DNA of 35,982 nucleotides from Ignavibacteria bacterium (GTDB lineage: Bacteria; Bacteroidota; Ignavibacteria; Kapaibacteriales; UBA2268), in contig JAAYJM010000177.1 in NCBI GenBank assembly GCA_012522895.1, positions 1 through 35,982 on the forward strand. The letters are read 5' to 3'. Positions 1 to 8,025 of the stretch are shown here, piece after piece (the stretch's first letter is position 1; each line of letters opens with the position of its first letter). The translations under genes and the position numbers were made by a program. Under the pieces are notes generated by a model, which saw only the letters and a program-made list of their open reading frames with translations, made no database searches and had not been told where the DNA came from.

Positions 1-282
1 GATGTATATGGAACTAGATGTTGTTTCTGTCCATCTTTTTATGTTGATTCTAATTATATATACGGGATGTTGGCATATTTTCCATTGGATTCTACTGATA
101 AGTATGGTTATGATTTTAAATTGTTATCTGGAAGCAGTATTTATAAAATATATCAAGTAAGACAAAGCATTGAAAATATAAAAGAGGGTCAAGAAAGGTT
201 AAAAGAAACAGATAAATCTTATAATGAAAAAACAGATTTTGATAGGAAATTTGACAGTCTAAAAGCAGTTTTAAAGCGATAA
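1..282 (+). CDS. 3' end of an unknown protein (partial at window edge)
   Basis: The frame is open from base 1 to a TAA at 280-282, so this is the C-terminal 93 codons of a gene that begins outside the window; the ATG at 67 is internal to the same open frame and is not needed as a start. The visible part begins with a cysteine cluster (C7, C8 and C10 of the fragment) in an aromatic-rich stretch. It ends in a highly charged, Lys/Glu-rich tail of about 45 residues that is probably helical. I recognise no family. A GC-rich hairpin with a T run follows 12 bases after the stop, which supports a real gene end. Bases 41-61 also occur unchanged at 8006-8026. Confidence 0.55.
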   Translation, partial: DVYGTRCCFCPSFYVDSNYIYGMLAYFPLDSTDKYGYDFKLLSGSSIYKIYQVRQSIENIKEGQERLKETDKSYNEKTDFDRKFDSLKAVLKR

Positions 283-293
283 GGTTTTACAAA

Positions 294-324
294 GTAGGGC
301 AGCAATTTCCACTGCCCTGCTTTT
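294..324 (+). terminator. Rho-independent terminator after the left-edge gene
   Basis: Bases 294-302 pair with 312-320 (core AGGGCAG/CTGCCCT plus a wobble and a GC pair), and TTTT follows at 321-324. It lies 12 bases after the stop codon of the partial plus-strand gene. A second, AU-only hairpin (335-343 with 357-365) lies just beyond. Confidence 0.7.
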
Positions 325-389
325 CCCTACAGTCAGTATTTTTTTCTGATTGCAGTAAAAATACTAAGTATTCTATGAAAGAAACCACC

Positions 390-421
390 AGATCTGCCAC
401 AATTTGAATTGTGGCAGATCT
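390..421 (-). terminator. Long perfect hairpin between convergent genes, 3' side of purM
   Basis: Bases 390-404 and 407-421 form a 15-bp perfect inverted repeat (AGATCTGCCACAATT and its complement). It lies 30 bases past the purM stop, between two convergent genes. The T content after the stem on the minus strand is only moderate (GGTGGTTTCTTTC), so it may slow polymerase or protect the 3' end as much as terminate. Confidence 0.5.
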
Positions 422-450
422 ATCGAAAATCAAGAAATCCTATAATCCTT

Positions 451-1449
451 TTAATCAAGGTTTTTTACTTTGCCAATTATTATTGGTTTTTCTTGTTTCA
501 GCATTTCAAGGGATTGATCGAGCTTTTCTGGCGATACTACTACTATAAGTCCAATTCCAAGATTAAAAACATTACGCATCTCTTCATCTTCAATTTTTCC
601 AACTCTTTGTATTAATTGGAAAATGGGAGGAGGTTGCCAAGAATTCCAATCTATTTCAAAAGAAAGATTTTTTGGTATAATGCGTTTTGTATTTCCTACG
701 ATACCGCCGCCAGTGATATGCGATATTCCTTTAATTAAGTTCTTTTCTAATAAAGGACTTATTGTATGAAGGTAGGATTTATGAACAGCAAGCAATGTCT
801 CTCCAATCGTTTTTTCTAACTCTGGAACTTTGCTGTCCACAGTGAATTCTGAAAGCAATACTGCCCTCGCAAGCGAATAGCCATTGGTATGCAAGCCAGT
901 CGAAGGCAAAGCAAGTAAAATATCGTCTTTTTTAATTGATTTGCCATCAATAATTCTGTCTTTTTCGACAACTCCGACAATAGTGCCGCTTATATCATAT
1001 TCACCCTCAGAGTATATTGAAGGCATTTCAGCTGTTTCACCACCAATGAGGGCGCAGCCATTTTCTTGACAAGCTGTTACAAAGCCCGCAACAACCTGTT
1101 CTGCTATGCTGGGCTCCAACTTTCCCGTAGCAAAATAATCAAGGAAAAAAAGCGGTTTCGCCCCACAGCATAAAATATCATTAACACTATGATTTACAAG
1201 GCATTGCCCGATGGTGTTATGCGTATTTGTTAAAAAAGCAATTTTCAACTTCGTTCCAACTCCATCGCTGCTTGCAACCAGAATTGGGTGCTTATACTCT
1301 GGGAAACTTGCGTCATAAAAGCCGCCAAAATGCCCTATATCCGTAAGAACATTTTTATTAAAGGTCTTACGCACCAAGGGCTTAATTAGATTTACTGTTT
1401 CATCGCCGGCTTTTATATCGACACCAGCTGACTTATAAGAAATTGCCAT
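451..1449 (-). CDS. purM: Phosphoribosylformylglycinamidine cyclo-ligase
   Basis: This is the AIR synthetase of purine biosynthesis, which closes FGAM to aminoimidazole ribonucleotide with ATP in the cytoplasm. The 332 residues match the usual length of the family. Visible signatures are the glycine-rich SSDGVGTKLKIA segment at residues 60-71 and IGGETAEMPSIY at about 135-146, both conserved in the PurM/PurL/HypE/ThiL fold. The ATG lies one base after the frr stop codon, so it is probably translated with frr as the last gene of a pyrH-frr-purM unit. A purine gene at the end of a translation-factor cluster is unremarkable. No truncation is seen. Confidence 0.96.
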   Translation of the reverse strand: MAISYKSAGVDIKAGDETVNLIKPLVRKTFNKNVLTDIGHFGGFYDASFPEYKHPILVASSDGVGTKLKIAFLTNTHNTIGQCLVNHSVNDILCCGAKPLFFLDYFATGKLEPSIAEQVVAGFVTACQENGCALIGGETAEMPSIYSEGEYDISGTIVGVVEKDRIIDGKSIKKDDILLALPSTGLHTNGYSLARAVLLSEFTVDSKVPELEKTIGETLLAVHKSYLHTISPLLEKNLIKGISHITGGGIVGNTKRIIPKNLSFEIDWNSWQPPPIFQLIQRVGKIEDEEMRNVFNLGIGLIVVVSPEKLDQSLEMLKQEKPIIIGKVKNLD

Positions 1450-1450
1450 A

Positions 1451-2014
1451 TTAATCTTGCATTAATTCTTTTTCTTTTTGGGCGAGATCTGCCTCTACTT
1501 TTTTAATCAACTCATCAGTAATTTTTTGTATGTCATCTTCAGCTTTTTTTCTTTCGTCTTCGCTAATCTTTTTATCTTTTTCTAATTTTTTTACCGCATC
1601 ATTTTGGTCGCGTCTAATATTTCTAATTGCGATTTTTCCTTCTTCAGCAAGCTTTTTTGATAGCTTAACAAATTCTTTTCTTCGCTCTTCTGTAAGAGGC
1701 GGGACGGGAATGCGAATGATGTTTCCGTCATTTTGTGGGTTAAAGCCAAGATCAGCTTCAAGTATCGCTTTTTCAATGTCTTTTAAATTGGATTTATCCC
1801 AAGGTTGAATCACAATAGTTCGGGCATCTGGAACAGAAATTCCAGCCATTTGAGAAATTGCTGTGGGAGCGCCATAATAGCTTGCTTTCACATTTTCCAC
1901 AAGCGAAGCAGATGCCCTGCCTGTTCTTACCTTGCCTAATTGATTATAAGTAAACTCGGCGGATTTATCCATTAAATCGCGAGTATTATTTAAAATTTTT
2001 TTTATCTCTTCCAT
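1451..2014 (-). CDS. frr: Ribosome recycling factor
   Basis: RRF, with EF-G, splits post-termination ribosomes. The 187 residues match the typical 185-residue length. Recognisable parts are GRASASLVENV in the first helix of domain I, WDKSNLKDIEKAI in the middle and the basic PPLTEERRKEFVK segment of the long three-helix bundle. The last 80 residues are a charged helix pair ending in QKEKELMQD. It starts 18 bases after the pyrH stop and ends one base before purM. The pyrH-frr order is the classic bacterial arrangement, so co-transcription is very likely. Confidence 0.97.
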   Translation of the reverse strand: MEEIKKILNNTRDLMDKSAEFTYNQLGKVRTGRASASLVENVKASYYGAPTAISQMAGISVPDARTIVIQPWDKSNLKDIEKAILEADLGFNPQNDGNIIRIPVPPLTEERRKEFVKLSKKLAEEGKIAIRNIRRDQNDAVKKLEKDKKISEDERKKAEDDIQKITDELIKKVEADLAQKEKELMQD

Positions 2015-2032
2015 TGTTTCACCAATATTTTA

Positions 2033-2752
2033 TTAATATTCTGAAATTAAACTTCCGACTTTCTCGCCTAATACTGCCTTTTTCAAATCTCCTTTCTTGG
2101 TGATGTTTAAGACAATGATAGGCATTTTATTTTCACGACAAAGCGTTATGGCAGTCAAATCCATAACCTTTAAACCTTTTTGAACTACATCTAAATAAGA
2201 AATTTGTTCAAATTTTATTGCATTTTCATTTTTTTCTGGATCAGAATCGAACACCCCATCAACTCTTGTGCCTTTGATTACGAGATCGCTGTGGATTTCT
2301 AAAGCCCTAAGCACCGCAGCTGAATCTGTTGTAAAAAATGGGTATCCAGTGCCAGCTCCAAAAAGAACTACTCTTTTTCTTTCTAAATGCCTTATGGCTT
2401 TGCGGCGGATAAGTGGCTCTGCAATCTGCTCCATCTTAATTGCTGTTTGAAGCCGAGTAGGAACGCCAATTTCTTCGAGTGCATTTTGAAATGCGATGCA
2501 ATTAATAACAGTCGCAAGCATTCCCATGTTATCTCCCGCAATTTTATCAATCTTGTGAGCTGCGGCTTGCATTCCTCTAAAAATATTCCCACCGCCAATC
2601 ACTATTGCTATTTGGACGTCTAAGTCGTAAATTTCTTTTACATCATTTGCAAAAGAGAACAGGGTTTCGGGGGAAATGCCAAACTGTTTATCGCCCATAA
2701 AAGCTTCGCCACTCAGTTTGAGTAAAATTCGCTTATATTTTAATTCTGCCAT
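2033..2752 (-). CDS. pyrH: Uridylate kinase (UMP kinase)
   Basis: PyrH phosphorylates UMP to UDP with ATP and belongs to the amino-acid-kinase superfamily; the bacterial enzyme is a hexamer under UTP and GTP control. The 239 residues fit. Motifs are [10 protein letters not shown] at 12-21 (phosphate binding), the glycine loop IGGGNIFRG at 52-60, and [15 protein letters not shown] in the region that binds UMP. The C-terminal half carries [17 protein letters not shown]. The gene heads the pyrH-frr-purM unit and is separated from tsf upstream by repeats and a strong terminator, so it probably has its own promoter in 2753-2960; I could not locate a clear -7 element there. Confidence 0.97.
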   Translation of the reverse strand: MAELKYKRILLKLSGEAFMGDKQFGISPETLFSFANDVKEIYDLDVQIAIVIGGGNIFRGMQAAAHKIDKIAGDNMGMLATVINCIAFQNALEEIGVPTRLQTAIKMEQIAEPLIRRKAIRHLERKRVVLFGAGTGYPFFTTDSAAVLRALEIHSDLVIKGTRVDGVFDSDPEKNENAIKFEQISYLDVVQKGLKVMDLTAITLCRENKMPIIVLNITKKGDLKKAVLGEKVGSLISEY

Positions 2753-2846
2753 AGATTTTTTAATTCTTTGTTTTAGAAAAGTGCATTAATCAAAAATTTG
2801 TAGTAAAAAAAGCACTAAGTTATTATAATTTATAAAGATCCACCCC

Positions 2847-2953
2847 CTGCCCCCGCCAGCGGGGGACAATGATGTCATTGGCAACTTGCCCTCGATCTGA
2901 AATCCTATTGCCCCTACTCCCGCCAGCGGGAGGCAATGATGTTATTGGCAACT
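2847..2953 (+). repeat. Two copies of a CCCGCCAGCGGG-centred intergenic repeat
   Basis: Copy 1 (2847-2886) and copy 2 (2915-2953) share a GC-rich self-complementary core (CCCCGCCAGCGGGG or CCCGCCAGCGGG), followed by CAATGATGTCATTGGCAACT with one change in copy 2. The tail CAATGATGTCATTG is itself a palindrome. Each copy can fold into two adjacent hairpins. The same GC core recurs at 12048-12067, 12172-12187 and 35943-35954, so this is a dispersed genome repeat and not part of a gene. The rest of the pyrH-tsf gap is AT-rich. Confidence 0.8.
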
Positions 2954-2965
2954 ACGCAAATAAAG

Positions 2966-3005
2966 AAAAAACTTTCCAACTGCACAAGTATTTGGAAAGT
3001 TTTTT
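2966..3005 (-). terminator. Strong terminator after tsf
   Basis: Bases 2966-2979 pair perfectly with 2992-3005 (14 bp, core ACTTTCCAA/TTGGAAAGT) around a 12-base loop. On the minus strand the stem is followed by a T-rich stretch. It lies 25 bases after the tsf stop, and its symmetry means it could also stop plus-strand transcription. It ends the rplM-rpsI-rpsB-tsf unit. Confidence 0.85.
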
Positions 3006-3029
3006 CACATAATATATTTCATTCAATTA

Positions 3030-3893
3030 TTAGTCTAAAGATTCACCTAAAAAGTATCTTCTAAAGCTGAGAATTTTTATTTCAGCTTCCATTTCTTTAG
3101 AAATTTCATCTACAACGTCTTTAACAGTTTTAGCTGCGTCTTTCACAAAAGCTTGTTCAAGCAAGCACTGCTCTTGGAAAAACTTTTCTATTCTGCCTTG
3201 CGCAATTCTTTCAGCAATCTCTGGCTTTTTACCTTCGTTTATTGCGTGTTCTTTGTAAATCTCTATTTCTTTTTGCAAATGCTCAGATTGCACATCATCT
3301 CTTGAAATATAAGAAGGATTCATAGCAGCAATTTGCATAGCAATATCGTGTATTAAAGATTTTGCTTTTTCATTCGGATTTTTGCAGCTTAACTCAACAA
3401 GCACAGAAAGTCTGCTACCGGGGTGAATATAGTTTGCAATATATCCCTTGCTTTCAATAAATTCAAATCTTCTTATAGATATATTTTCACTAAACTTTGC
3501 TAATATTTCATTGTGAATATCTTGAACGGTATCATCGGAAATTTTTTGATTTAAAAGCTCTTCCATCGTTTTTACTTTTGTGTTCAATACTGTATTAACA
3601 AGTTTTTCAGCATAGTCAACAAAATCTTGATTTCTGGCAACAAAATCTGTTTCGCAGTTTAGTTCAACGATAGCGGCTTCGCTTGAGCTTTCATTTACTT
3701 TTGAAATTACTATCCCTTCGTTAGCAGAACGGTCAGAGCGTTTAGCAGCGGATGCAGCACCCTTTTTACGTAAAATTTCAATAGCTTCTTTTAAATCGCC
3801 GTTTGCTTCGACTAATGCTTTTTTGCAATCGCTCATACCGGCGCTAGTTTTTTCTCTTAGCTCCTTAACAAGTTGCGGTGTAATTTGAACCAT
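3030..3893 (-). CDS. tsf: Translation elongation factor Ts
   Basis: EF-Ts recycles EF-Tu from GDP to GTP. The N-terminal UBA-like domain contains TSAGMSDCKKAL at 16-27, and the catalytic TDFV loop lies at 82-85 within NCETDFVARN; both are hallmarks of the family. The 287 residues include two core repeats and a coiled-coil insertion, close to the E. coli size. The start ATG shares its A with the last base of the rpsB stop codon (TAATG), so the two genes are translationally coupled. That order, rpsB then tsf, is near universal in bacteria. Confidence 0.97.
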   Translation of the reverse strand: MVQITPQLVKELREKTSAGMSDCKKALVEANGDLKEAIEILRKKGAASAAKRSDRSANEGIVISKVNESSSEAAIVELNCETDFVARNQDFVDYAEKLVNTVLNTKVKTMEELLNQKISDDTVQDIHNEILAKFSENISIRRFEFIESKGYIANYIHPGSRLSVLVELSCKNPNEKAKSLIHDIAMQIAAMNPSYISRDDVQSEHLQKEIEIYKEHAINEGKKPEIAERIAQGRIEKFFQEQCLLEQAFVKDAAKTVKDVVDEISKEMEAEIKILSFRRYFLGESLD

Positions 3894-4774
3894 TATTCTT
3901 CCTCCGTTTTTGTAATATTTGTTTCATTTATTTCAGCTTTTTCTTCAGCGCTTGCTTGCTCAATATCGCGTTTTGGCGCTCTACGCTCGCGAATTTTTCG
4001 TCTTACCTTCGTAGTTTCTTGAACTGTGGCTTCTGTTTCTTTAGCAATTCTATCATCTTCAGCAGAAAGATCTGCCATAGTCCGTTTTGCAATTTCATGT
4101 CCTTCAAGCACTGCGTCAGCCATAATTTTCGTAACCAACTCAACAGTTTTATAAGAGTCGTCATTTGCTGGGATTGGGTAATCAATATCGTCTGGATCTG
4201 TATTTGTATCCACTATTGCAAAGACTGGTATGCCGAGTATTTTTGCTTCTTTAACAGCAATATGTTCTTTTTTAATATCAACTATGAAGAGTGCGCCTGG
4301 CAATCTTGTCATTTCTTCAATTCCGCCAAAAACTTTTCTAAGCCTATCTTTTTCTCTTGTAAGCAAAAGTCTTTCTTTTTTTGTAATTTTATCGAAAGTT
4401 CCGTCTACCTCCATTTTGTCGATAGCAGCAAGCCTTTTAATGCTTTTTCTAATTGTCATAAAATTTGTAAGCATTCCGCCGAGCCATCTTTCGGAAACGT
4501 AGTTCATTTTGCATCTTTGCGCTTCTTGTTCGATAGCGCTTTTTGCTTGCAACTTTGTTCCGACGAAGAGAACAACTTTTCCAGTGCTGGCAATATTATA
4601 AAGAGCATCGCGAGCAATATCGATTAAGACTTGGGTTTTTCTGAGGTCGATGATGTGAATCCCATTTCTTTCCATAAAGACAAATTTTTCCATTTTGGGA
4701 TTCCAGCGGCGGGTAAGATGCCCAAAGTGAGCACCGGATTCGAGCAGCTGCTCGATTTCAGCATAATGTTGCAT
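3893..4774 (-). CDS. rpsB: 30S ribosomal protein S2
   Basis: This is the small-subunit protein bound near the S1/anti-Shine-Dalgarno platform. The N-terminus [19 protein letters not shown] and the [11 protein letters not shown] segment are typical. I place the start at 4774 because AAAGGAGAAATAATG gives a strong Shine-Dalgarno there, while a start 12 codons upstream (4810) has none and adds residues S2 does not normally have. The 293-residue product carries a highly charged C-terminal tail of about 60 residues (Lys/Arg-rich then Glu-rich, ending in KTEEE) after the conserved body. The leader upstream is AT-rich and could hold S2 autoregulation, which I cannot show. Confidence 0.95.
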   Translation of the reverse strand: MQHYAEIEQLLESGAHFGHLTRRWNPKMEKFVFMERNGIHIIDLRKTQVLIDIARDALYNIASTGKVVLFVGTKLQAKSAIEQEAQRCKMNYVSERWLGGMLTNFMTIRKSIKRLAAIDKMEVDGTFDKITKKERLLLTREKDRLRKVFGGIEEMTRLPGALFIVDIKKEHIAVKEAKILGIPVFAIVDTNTDPDDIDYPIPANDDSYKTVELVTKIMADAVLEGHEIAKRTMADLSAEDDRIAKETEATVQETTKVRRKIRERRAPKRDIEQASAEEKAEINETNITKTEEE

Positions 4775-4897
4775 TATTTCTCCTTTTGTGTTTAAAATTA
4801 CATCTTTCAACTTACTTGCTCAACGAAATCGCCACACACAAGCAATCCAGATATAAATAGTTATTTAATAATTATTCTTATTATTTTTTTTATACAA

Positions 4898-4923
4898 CTT
4901 TTTCTATTTTTTTTTAGAAAAAG
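4898..4923 (-). terminator. AU-rich hairpin between rpsI and rpsB
   Basis: Bases 4898-4906 (CTTTTTCTA) pair with 4915-4923 around an eight-T loop. T-rich sequence surrounds it on the plus strand. The stem has only two GC pairs, so it may be a weak terminator or attenuator between rpsI and rpsB, or just the AT bias of the gap. Confidence 0.3.
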
Positions 4924-4952
4924 AGCCAATTTTTAGCAAAGTGATAAAACTA

Positions 4953-5348
4953 TTAACGTTTTGAAAATTGGAAGCGTTTTCTTGCTTTTTTAAAGCCGTA
5001 TTTTTTCCTTTCGACTTTTCTCGGGTCACGAGTTAAAAGCCCTGCATCGCGTAAGGGTTTACGCAATTCCTCGTCACGCTCGACAAGTGCGCGAGCAATA
5101 CCGAGTTGGATAGCACCGGTTTGACCAGTTTTTCCGCCACCGCTTACTTTAATAGATACGTCATAACTTCCAAGCATATTTGCAACGTTCAGAGGTCGGT
5201 AAATCATAATGCGATGAGTCTCAACGGGGAAATATTCTTCAAGCGATCTTCTATTGACGGTGAATTTCCCTTTGCCTGATGCAAGTCTTACACGGGCTAC
5301 AGAGGTTTTTCTTCTTCCGGTAGCAGAAAAATCTGCTGCTGATTTCAT
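4953..5348 (-). CDS. rpsI: 30S ribosomal protein S9
   Basis: S9 binds the 3' domain of 16S rRNA, and its C-terminal tail reaches the P-site tRNA. The 131 residues contain [12 protein letters not shown] near the N-terminus, [20 protein letters not shown] in the middle and the basic tail [18 protein letters not shown], which ends in the near-invariant SKR. The start is supported by AAAAGGAGTATTTAATG. It follows rplM after 30 bases, the usual rplM-rpsI pair. Confidence 0.97.
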   Translation of the reverse strand: MKSAADFSATGRRKTSVARVRLASGKGKFTVNRRSLEEYFPVETHRIMIYRPLNVANMLGSYDVSIKVSGGGKTGQTGAIQLGIARALVERDEELRKPLRDAGLLTRDPRKVERKKYGFKKARKRFQFSKR

Positions 5349-5378
5349 TAAATACTCCTTTTCTGTTTAAAATTTATT

Positions 5379-5831
5379 TTAATTATACTTCAATTCCAAT
5401 GGTTCTGGCTTTTGGGCGCTATGGGGATGCTCGTTTCCGGCAAACACTTTTAATTTTTTAATCATCTGGCGTCCAAGACGATTTTTTGGCAACATACCTT
5501 TTACTGAATGGCGAAGAATAAAAGTAGGATTTTTCTTTTGCAAGTCAACAAAAGTTCTAAATCGCTCCCCGCTTGGATAGCCAGTATTATGGTAGTATTC
5601 CTTTTGCTCTGTTCTTTTACCTTTAAGTATTACCTTGTCGGCATTTACTACGATAACAAAATCACCACAATCAAGATGCGGAGTAAACCATGCTTTGTGC
5701 TTGCCTCTTAAAATAGTGGCAATTTGAGTGCTTAATCTACCTACTGTTTGCTCTGCCGCATCAACCACCCACCACTTCCTTTCAACGTCTTCTTTCCTTA
5801 TGGATTTTGTTATTTTTGCTGTTGTTTCCAC
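5379..5831 (-). CDS. rplM: 50S ribosomal protein L13
   Basis: L13 is an early-assembly large-subunit protein. The body carries RKWWVVDAAEQTVGRLSTQ, LRGKHKAWFTPHLDCGDFV and the VKGMLPKNRLGRQM motif, all family hallmarks. There is no ATG in position: the reading frame offers TTG at 5834 or GTG at 5831. AAAGGAG lies six bases before the GTG and only three before the TTG, so I choose GTG, giving 150 residues. A well-matched Bacteroidota promoter lies 40 bases upstream. L13 heads the ribosomal unit rplM-rpsI-rpsB-tsf. Confidence 0.95.
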   Translation of the reverse strand: METTAKITKSIRKEDVERKWWVVDAAEQTVGRLSTQIATILRGKHKAWFTPHLDCGDFVIVVNADKVILKGKRTEQKEYYHNTGYPSGERFRTFVDLQKKNPTFILRHSVKGMLPKNRLGRQMIKKLKVFAGNEHPHSAQKPEPLELKYN

Positions 5832-5870
5832 CAAATTCTCCTTTTTAACAATATTTTAATTAAAAGAATA

Positions 5871-5902
5871 CAAAAATACTTACATTTTTTTTGAAACACA
5901 AA
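5871..5902 (-). promoter_or_regulatory. Bacteroidota-type promoter for rplM operon
   Basis: On the minus strand TTTG (5899-5902) is followed after 20 bases by TATTTTTG (5871-5878), which fits the Bacteroidota primary-sigma pattern TTTG-N19/20-TAnnTTTG. The start codon of rplM is 40 bases downstream. The promoter lies after the methyltransferase gene, so the ribosomal operon does not depend on the restriction-modification transcript. Confidence 0.65.
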
Positions 5903-5981
5903 TAATTTTACAAAATTACATTATTTTTTTCATTTCTAACAAGATCTGCCCAAAATAAAAACATCTAATTTGCACGAGTCT

Positions 5982-6965
5982 TTATGCCGGAAATAAAAAC
6001 GTGGATTGGTTTTCTTTGGAAATTCCGATTTTGTTAATAGCTCTTCCGGTCGCGCGCTTGCTTTTTGATTTTAAAGCTATTTGGATTGTATCAATATCAG
6101 ATGGATTATTTGGAATAAAGAAAAAATCAGTTAAATAGTCCCAGTCATCATTTCTCAAAGTAACAACTTCATCAAGATAAAAACTCACCCATTTTTCACC
6201 AATTTTTGAATTTGTCAGCTCCATTGATAGTTTTGAGTTTGTAATATCAATATATTCTTGGCTCAAATCAAATCCGATAAAACTTCTACCTAAACGCTTT
6301 GCAGCAAGTGCTGTTGTGCCAGTCCCGCTAAATGGATCAAGCACAATATCATTTTCATCAGTTGAAAGTAAAATAATCCTTTCCAGTAAATGAACAGGCA
6401 ATTGGCAAGGATGCTCATCTCTATATTTATTATGCTTAATACGATGAATATCAGTCCAAACGTCTGACACTAAAGGGCCAAAAGGGTGCAATAAACTCTT
6501 TTTCCCACCGTAATCTTTTGCTAAAATATTTGATTTTCGCGTTCTCTTATGTGGAGATCTAAGTTCATAAAATTTAAAACCTTTTGGTTGCTTTGTATAA
6601 AAGAGAATGCCATAGTGTGCCGGTTGCAATGTCTTTCCCATTGGCGCTGTTGCCGCATCCCAGCTAATCCAATGCTTAAAATAAGCAATTTCATTCAAAA
6701 AAGAGGAATAGTAAGTTAGCCATTTTGGGATATTATGAACGAAAATTGAGCCACTTGATTTAGTTACACGAACCATTTCCTTAATCCATTCCATACACCA
6801 AGAAAGATACTCCTTAATTTTTAATTTATCTTTATTATTGTTATATTTCTTATTCAAATTAAAGGGTGGGTCAGCAAAAGTAATATCAACAGACTCATCT
6901 GGAATCTGCTTGAAAAGTTCCAAGCAATCACCTTGATGTATCTTATTAATCAGGTCGTCAAACAA
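5982..6965 (-). CDS. Type II DNA methyltransferase, beta class (probably N6-adenine)
   Basis: The protein transfers methyl from S-adenosylmethionine to DNA and would protect the genome from the adjacent endonuclease. Catalytic motif IV is ADPPFNL at residues 31-37, near the N-terminus, and the SAM-binding motif I is LDPFSGTGTTALAAKRLG at 209-226, near the C-terminus. That order is the beta arrangement of the PF01555 family, and DPPF favours adenine-N6 over cytosine-N4. EHPCQLPVHLLERII at about 184-198 is the usual motif-X-adjacent helix. The start is TTG, but AAAAGGAG lies seven bases before it, so it is convincing. It overlaps the endonuclease gene by eight bases. The last 60 residues are an unassigned extension. 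Confidence 0.88.
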   Translation of the reverse strand: MFDDLINKIHQGDCLELFKQIPDESVDITFADPPFNLNKKYNNNKDKLKIKEYLSWCMEWIKEMVRVTKSSGSIFVHNIPKWLTYYSSFLNEIAYFKHWISWDAATAPMGKTLQPAHYGILFYTKQPKGFKFYELRSPHKRTRKSNILAKDYGGKKSLLHPFGPLVSDVWTDIHRIKHNKYRDEHPCQLPVHLLERIILLSTDENDIVLDPFSGTGTTALAAKRLGRSFIGFDLSQEYIDITNSKLSMELTNSKIGEKWVSFYLDEVVTLRNDDWDYLTDFFFIPNNPSDIDTIQIALKSKSKRATGRAINKIGISKENQSTFLFPA

Positions 6966-7941
6966 TTTTCAGCTCCTTTTTAATGAATTTTACAAATCTT
7001 TCTAATTCTTCTTTGTGAAATGTAAATACGTCAAAATAAGCATTAACCATTCGTTCTAAATCTTTTTTTCTAACATACCAGCCAATACCATCGACAAAAC
7101 CGATAAATTTTGCATTAGGATAATATTTGTCTAAAAGTGTATTAACTGATATCTCAGTTTTAGATTTATCACCTTGTCCTGATGAAGTTGTAACTAAATA
7201 TGAGCATTCAATAATTATTTTTGGATTTTCCCTATTAGGAATTATAAAATCCATTGTTCGCTTTCTATCGGGAACTTTTTCAACTAATTCAGTTAAATCA
7301 CCCGTCTCAAAACCGATGCTAAGATCATTAAGAATTGATTTTATAAGCGTTTCTGGGTTATTCCCTTTTTTACCGCTATATGAACCTTTTTCCTTGTATC
7401 GAATTAAACTGTCTATCATTTCTGGGATTTCAAACTTTAGCTTCGATAAGCTTAATTTTTTTAATTCAAATAATGGAATTGTTTGCGTTAAAAACGGTAT
7501 GGTCGCTCCTTCAAAAAAGAGGTTAACTATACCTTTTCTAAAAAATTCATTTTCTTTGATTAGCCTCTCAATTTTGTTATCAGACCACTCGCTTATACTC
7601 TCAATTCCGTGTCTTTCATCAATGTTCCATTTATCTTTTAAAACTAACCTGTTCAATTCTTCATCGCTTAAAACACGAATTATTGTAGTTAATCTTTTAA
7701 AATACTCATTAGAAAACCCAGTTAATGCTAAAAGGGCTCTTAATCCGTTTTCTTTTTCCAATAAAAAATTTTCGAATACTTTTTTAGTAAATCCACTATT
7801 CTCAGCTTCATTTTTTAAGAGAAGTAAAGTTTCTTTTAATGAGTTAATATACCCTTCATACTGCTGCTCAAAATCTTTATTAAAGAAGTAAAAAGTATTC
7901 TTTTCAATAACAGTGCTGTATTTTTTGTTTTCTAATTTCAT
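6958..7941 (-). CDS. Probable type II restriction endonuclease, DpnII-like
   Basis: The 327-residue protein lies just upstream of and overlaps the methyltransferase, the normal layout of a type II system. The N-terminal 180 residues are helical and charged. The C-terminal part has a PD-(D/E)xK-like arrangement: D231 in RTMDFIIP, E245 in IIIECSY, basic residues K259/K261, then AKFIGFVDGIGWYVRKKDL at 277-295. The order FDFVI...IEVNFY...WITDGxGW is known from the DpnII/MboI group (GATC cutters), and this protein fits that pattern loosely. Where DpnII has ExN it has ExS. Function is therefore inferred mainly from position plus this weak match; the recognition site is not known. The ATG is preceded by no clear Shine-Dalgarno. 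Confidence 0.65.
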   Translation of the reverse strand: MKLENKKYSTVIEKNTFYFFNKDFEQQYEGYINSLKETLLLLKNEAENSGFTKKVFENFLLEKENGLRALLALTGFSNEYFKRLTTIIRVLSDEELNRLVLKDKWNIDERHGIESISEWSDNKIERLIKENEFFRKGIVNLFFEGATIPFLTQTIPLFELKKLSLSKLKFEIPEMIDSLIRYKEKGSYSGKKGNNPETLIKSILNDLSIGFETGDLTELVEKVPDRKRTMDFIIPNRENPKIIIECSYLVTTSSGQGDKSKTEISVNTLLDKYYPNAKFIGFVDGIGWYVRKKDLERMVNAYFDVFTFHKEELERFVKFIKKELKIV

Positions 7942-8025
7942 AAATTATCCGATTTTCTTCACAAATTGACTTCAGCTCTCTTTCAATTTAATGAATTTTT
8001 TTGAAATGTTGATTCTAATTATATA

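Noticed and set aside
2847-2953. CRISPR array
   Set aside because: Two palindromic units with no regular spacers and no cas genes nearby; the 80-bp and 7-bp tandem repeats also lack unique spacers.
3956-4627. 223-codon plus-strand frame antisense to rpsB/tsf
   Set aside because: It lies opposite rpsB, has a Cys/Phe/Asn-rich composition with no family motif, and is explained by reverse reading of a conserved gene.
4775-4810. Upstream start of rpsB adding 12 residues
   Set aside because: No Shine-Dalgarno, and the extra residues are not typical of S2; the ATG at 4774 follows AAAGGAG.
7127-7891. 254-codon plus-strand frame antisense to the restriction endonuclease
   Set aside because: Ser/Phe-rich shadow with no motif; the minus-strand frame overlaps the methyltransferase in the standard way and is the real gene.
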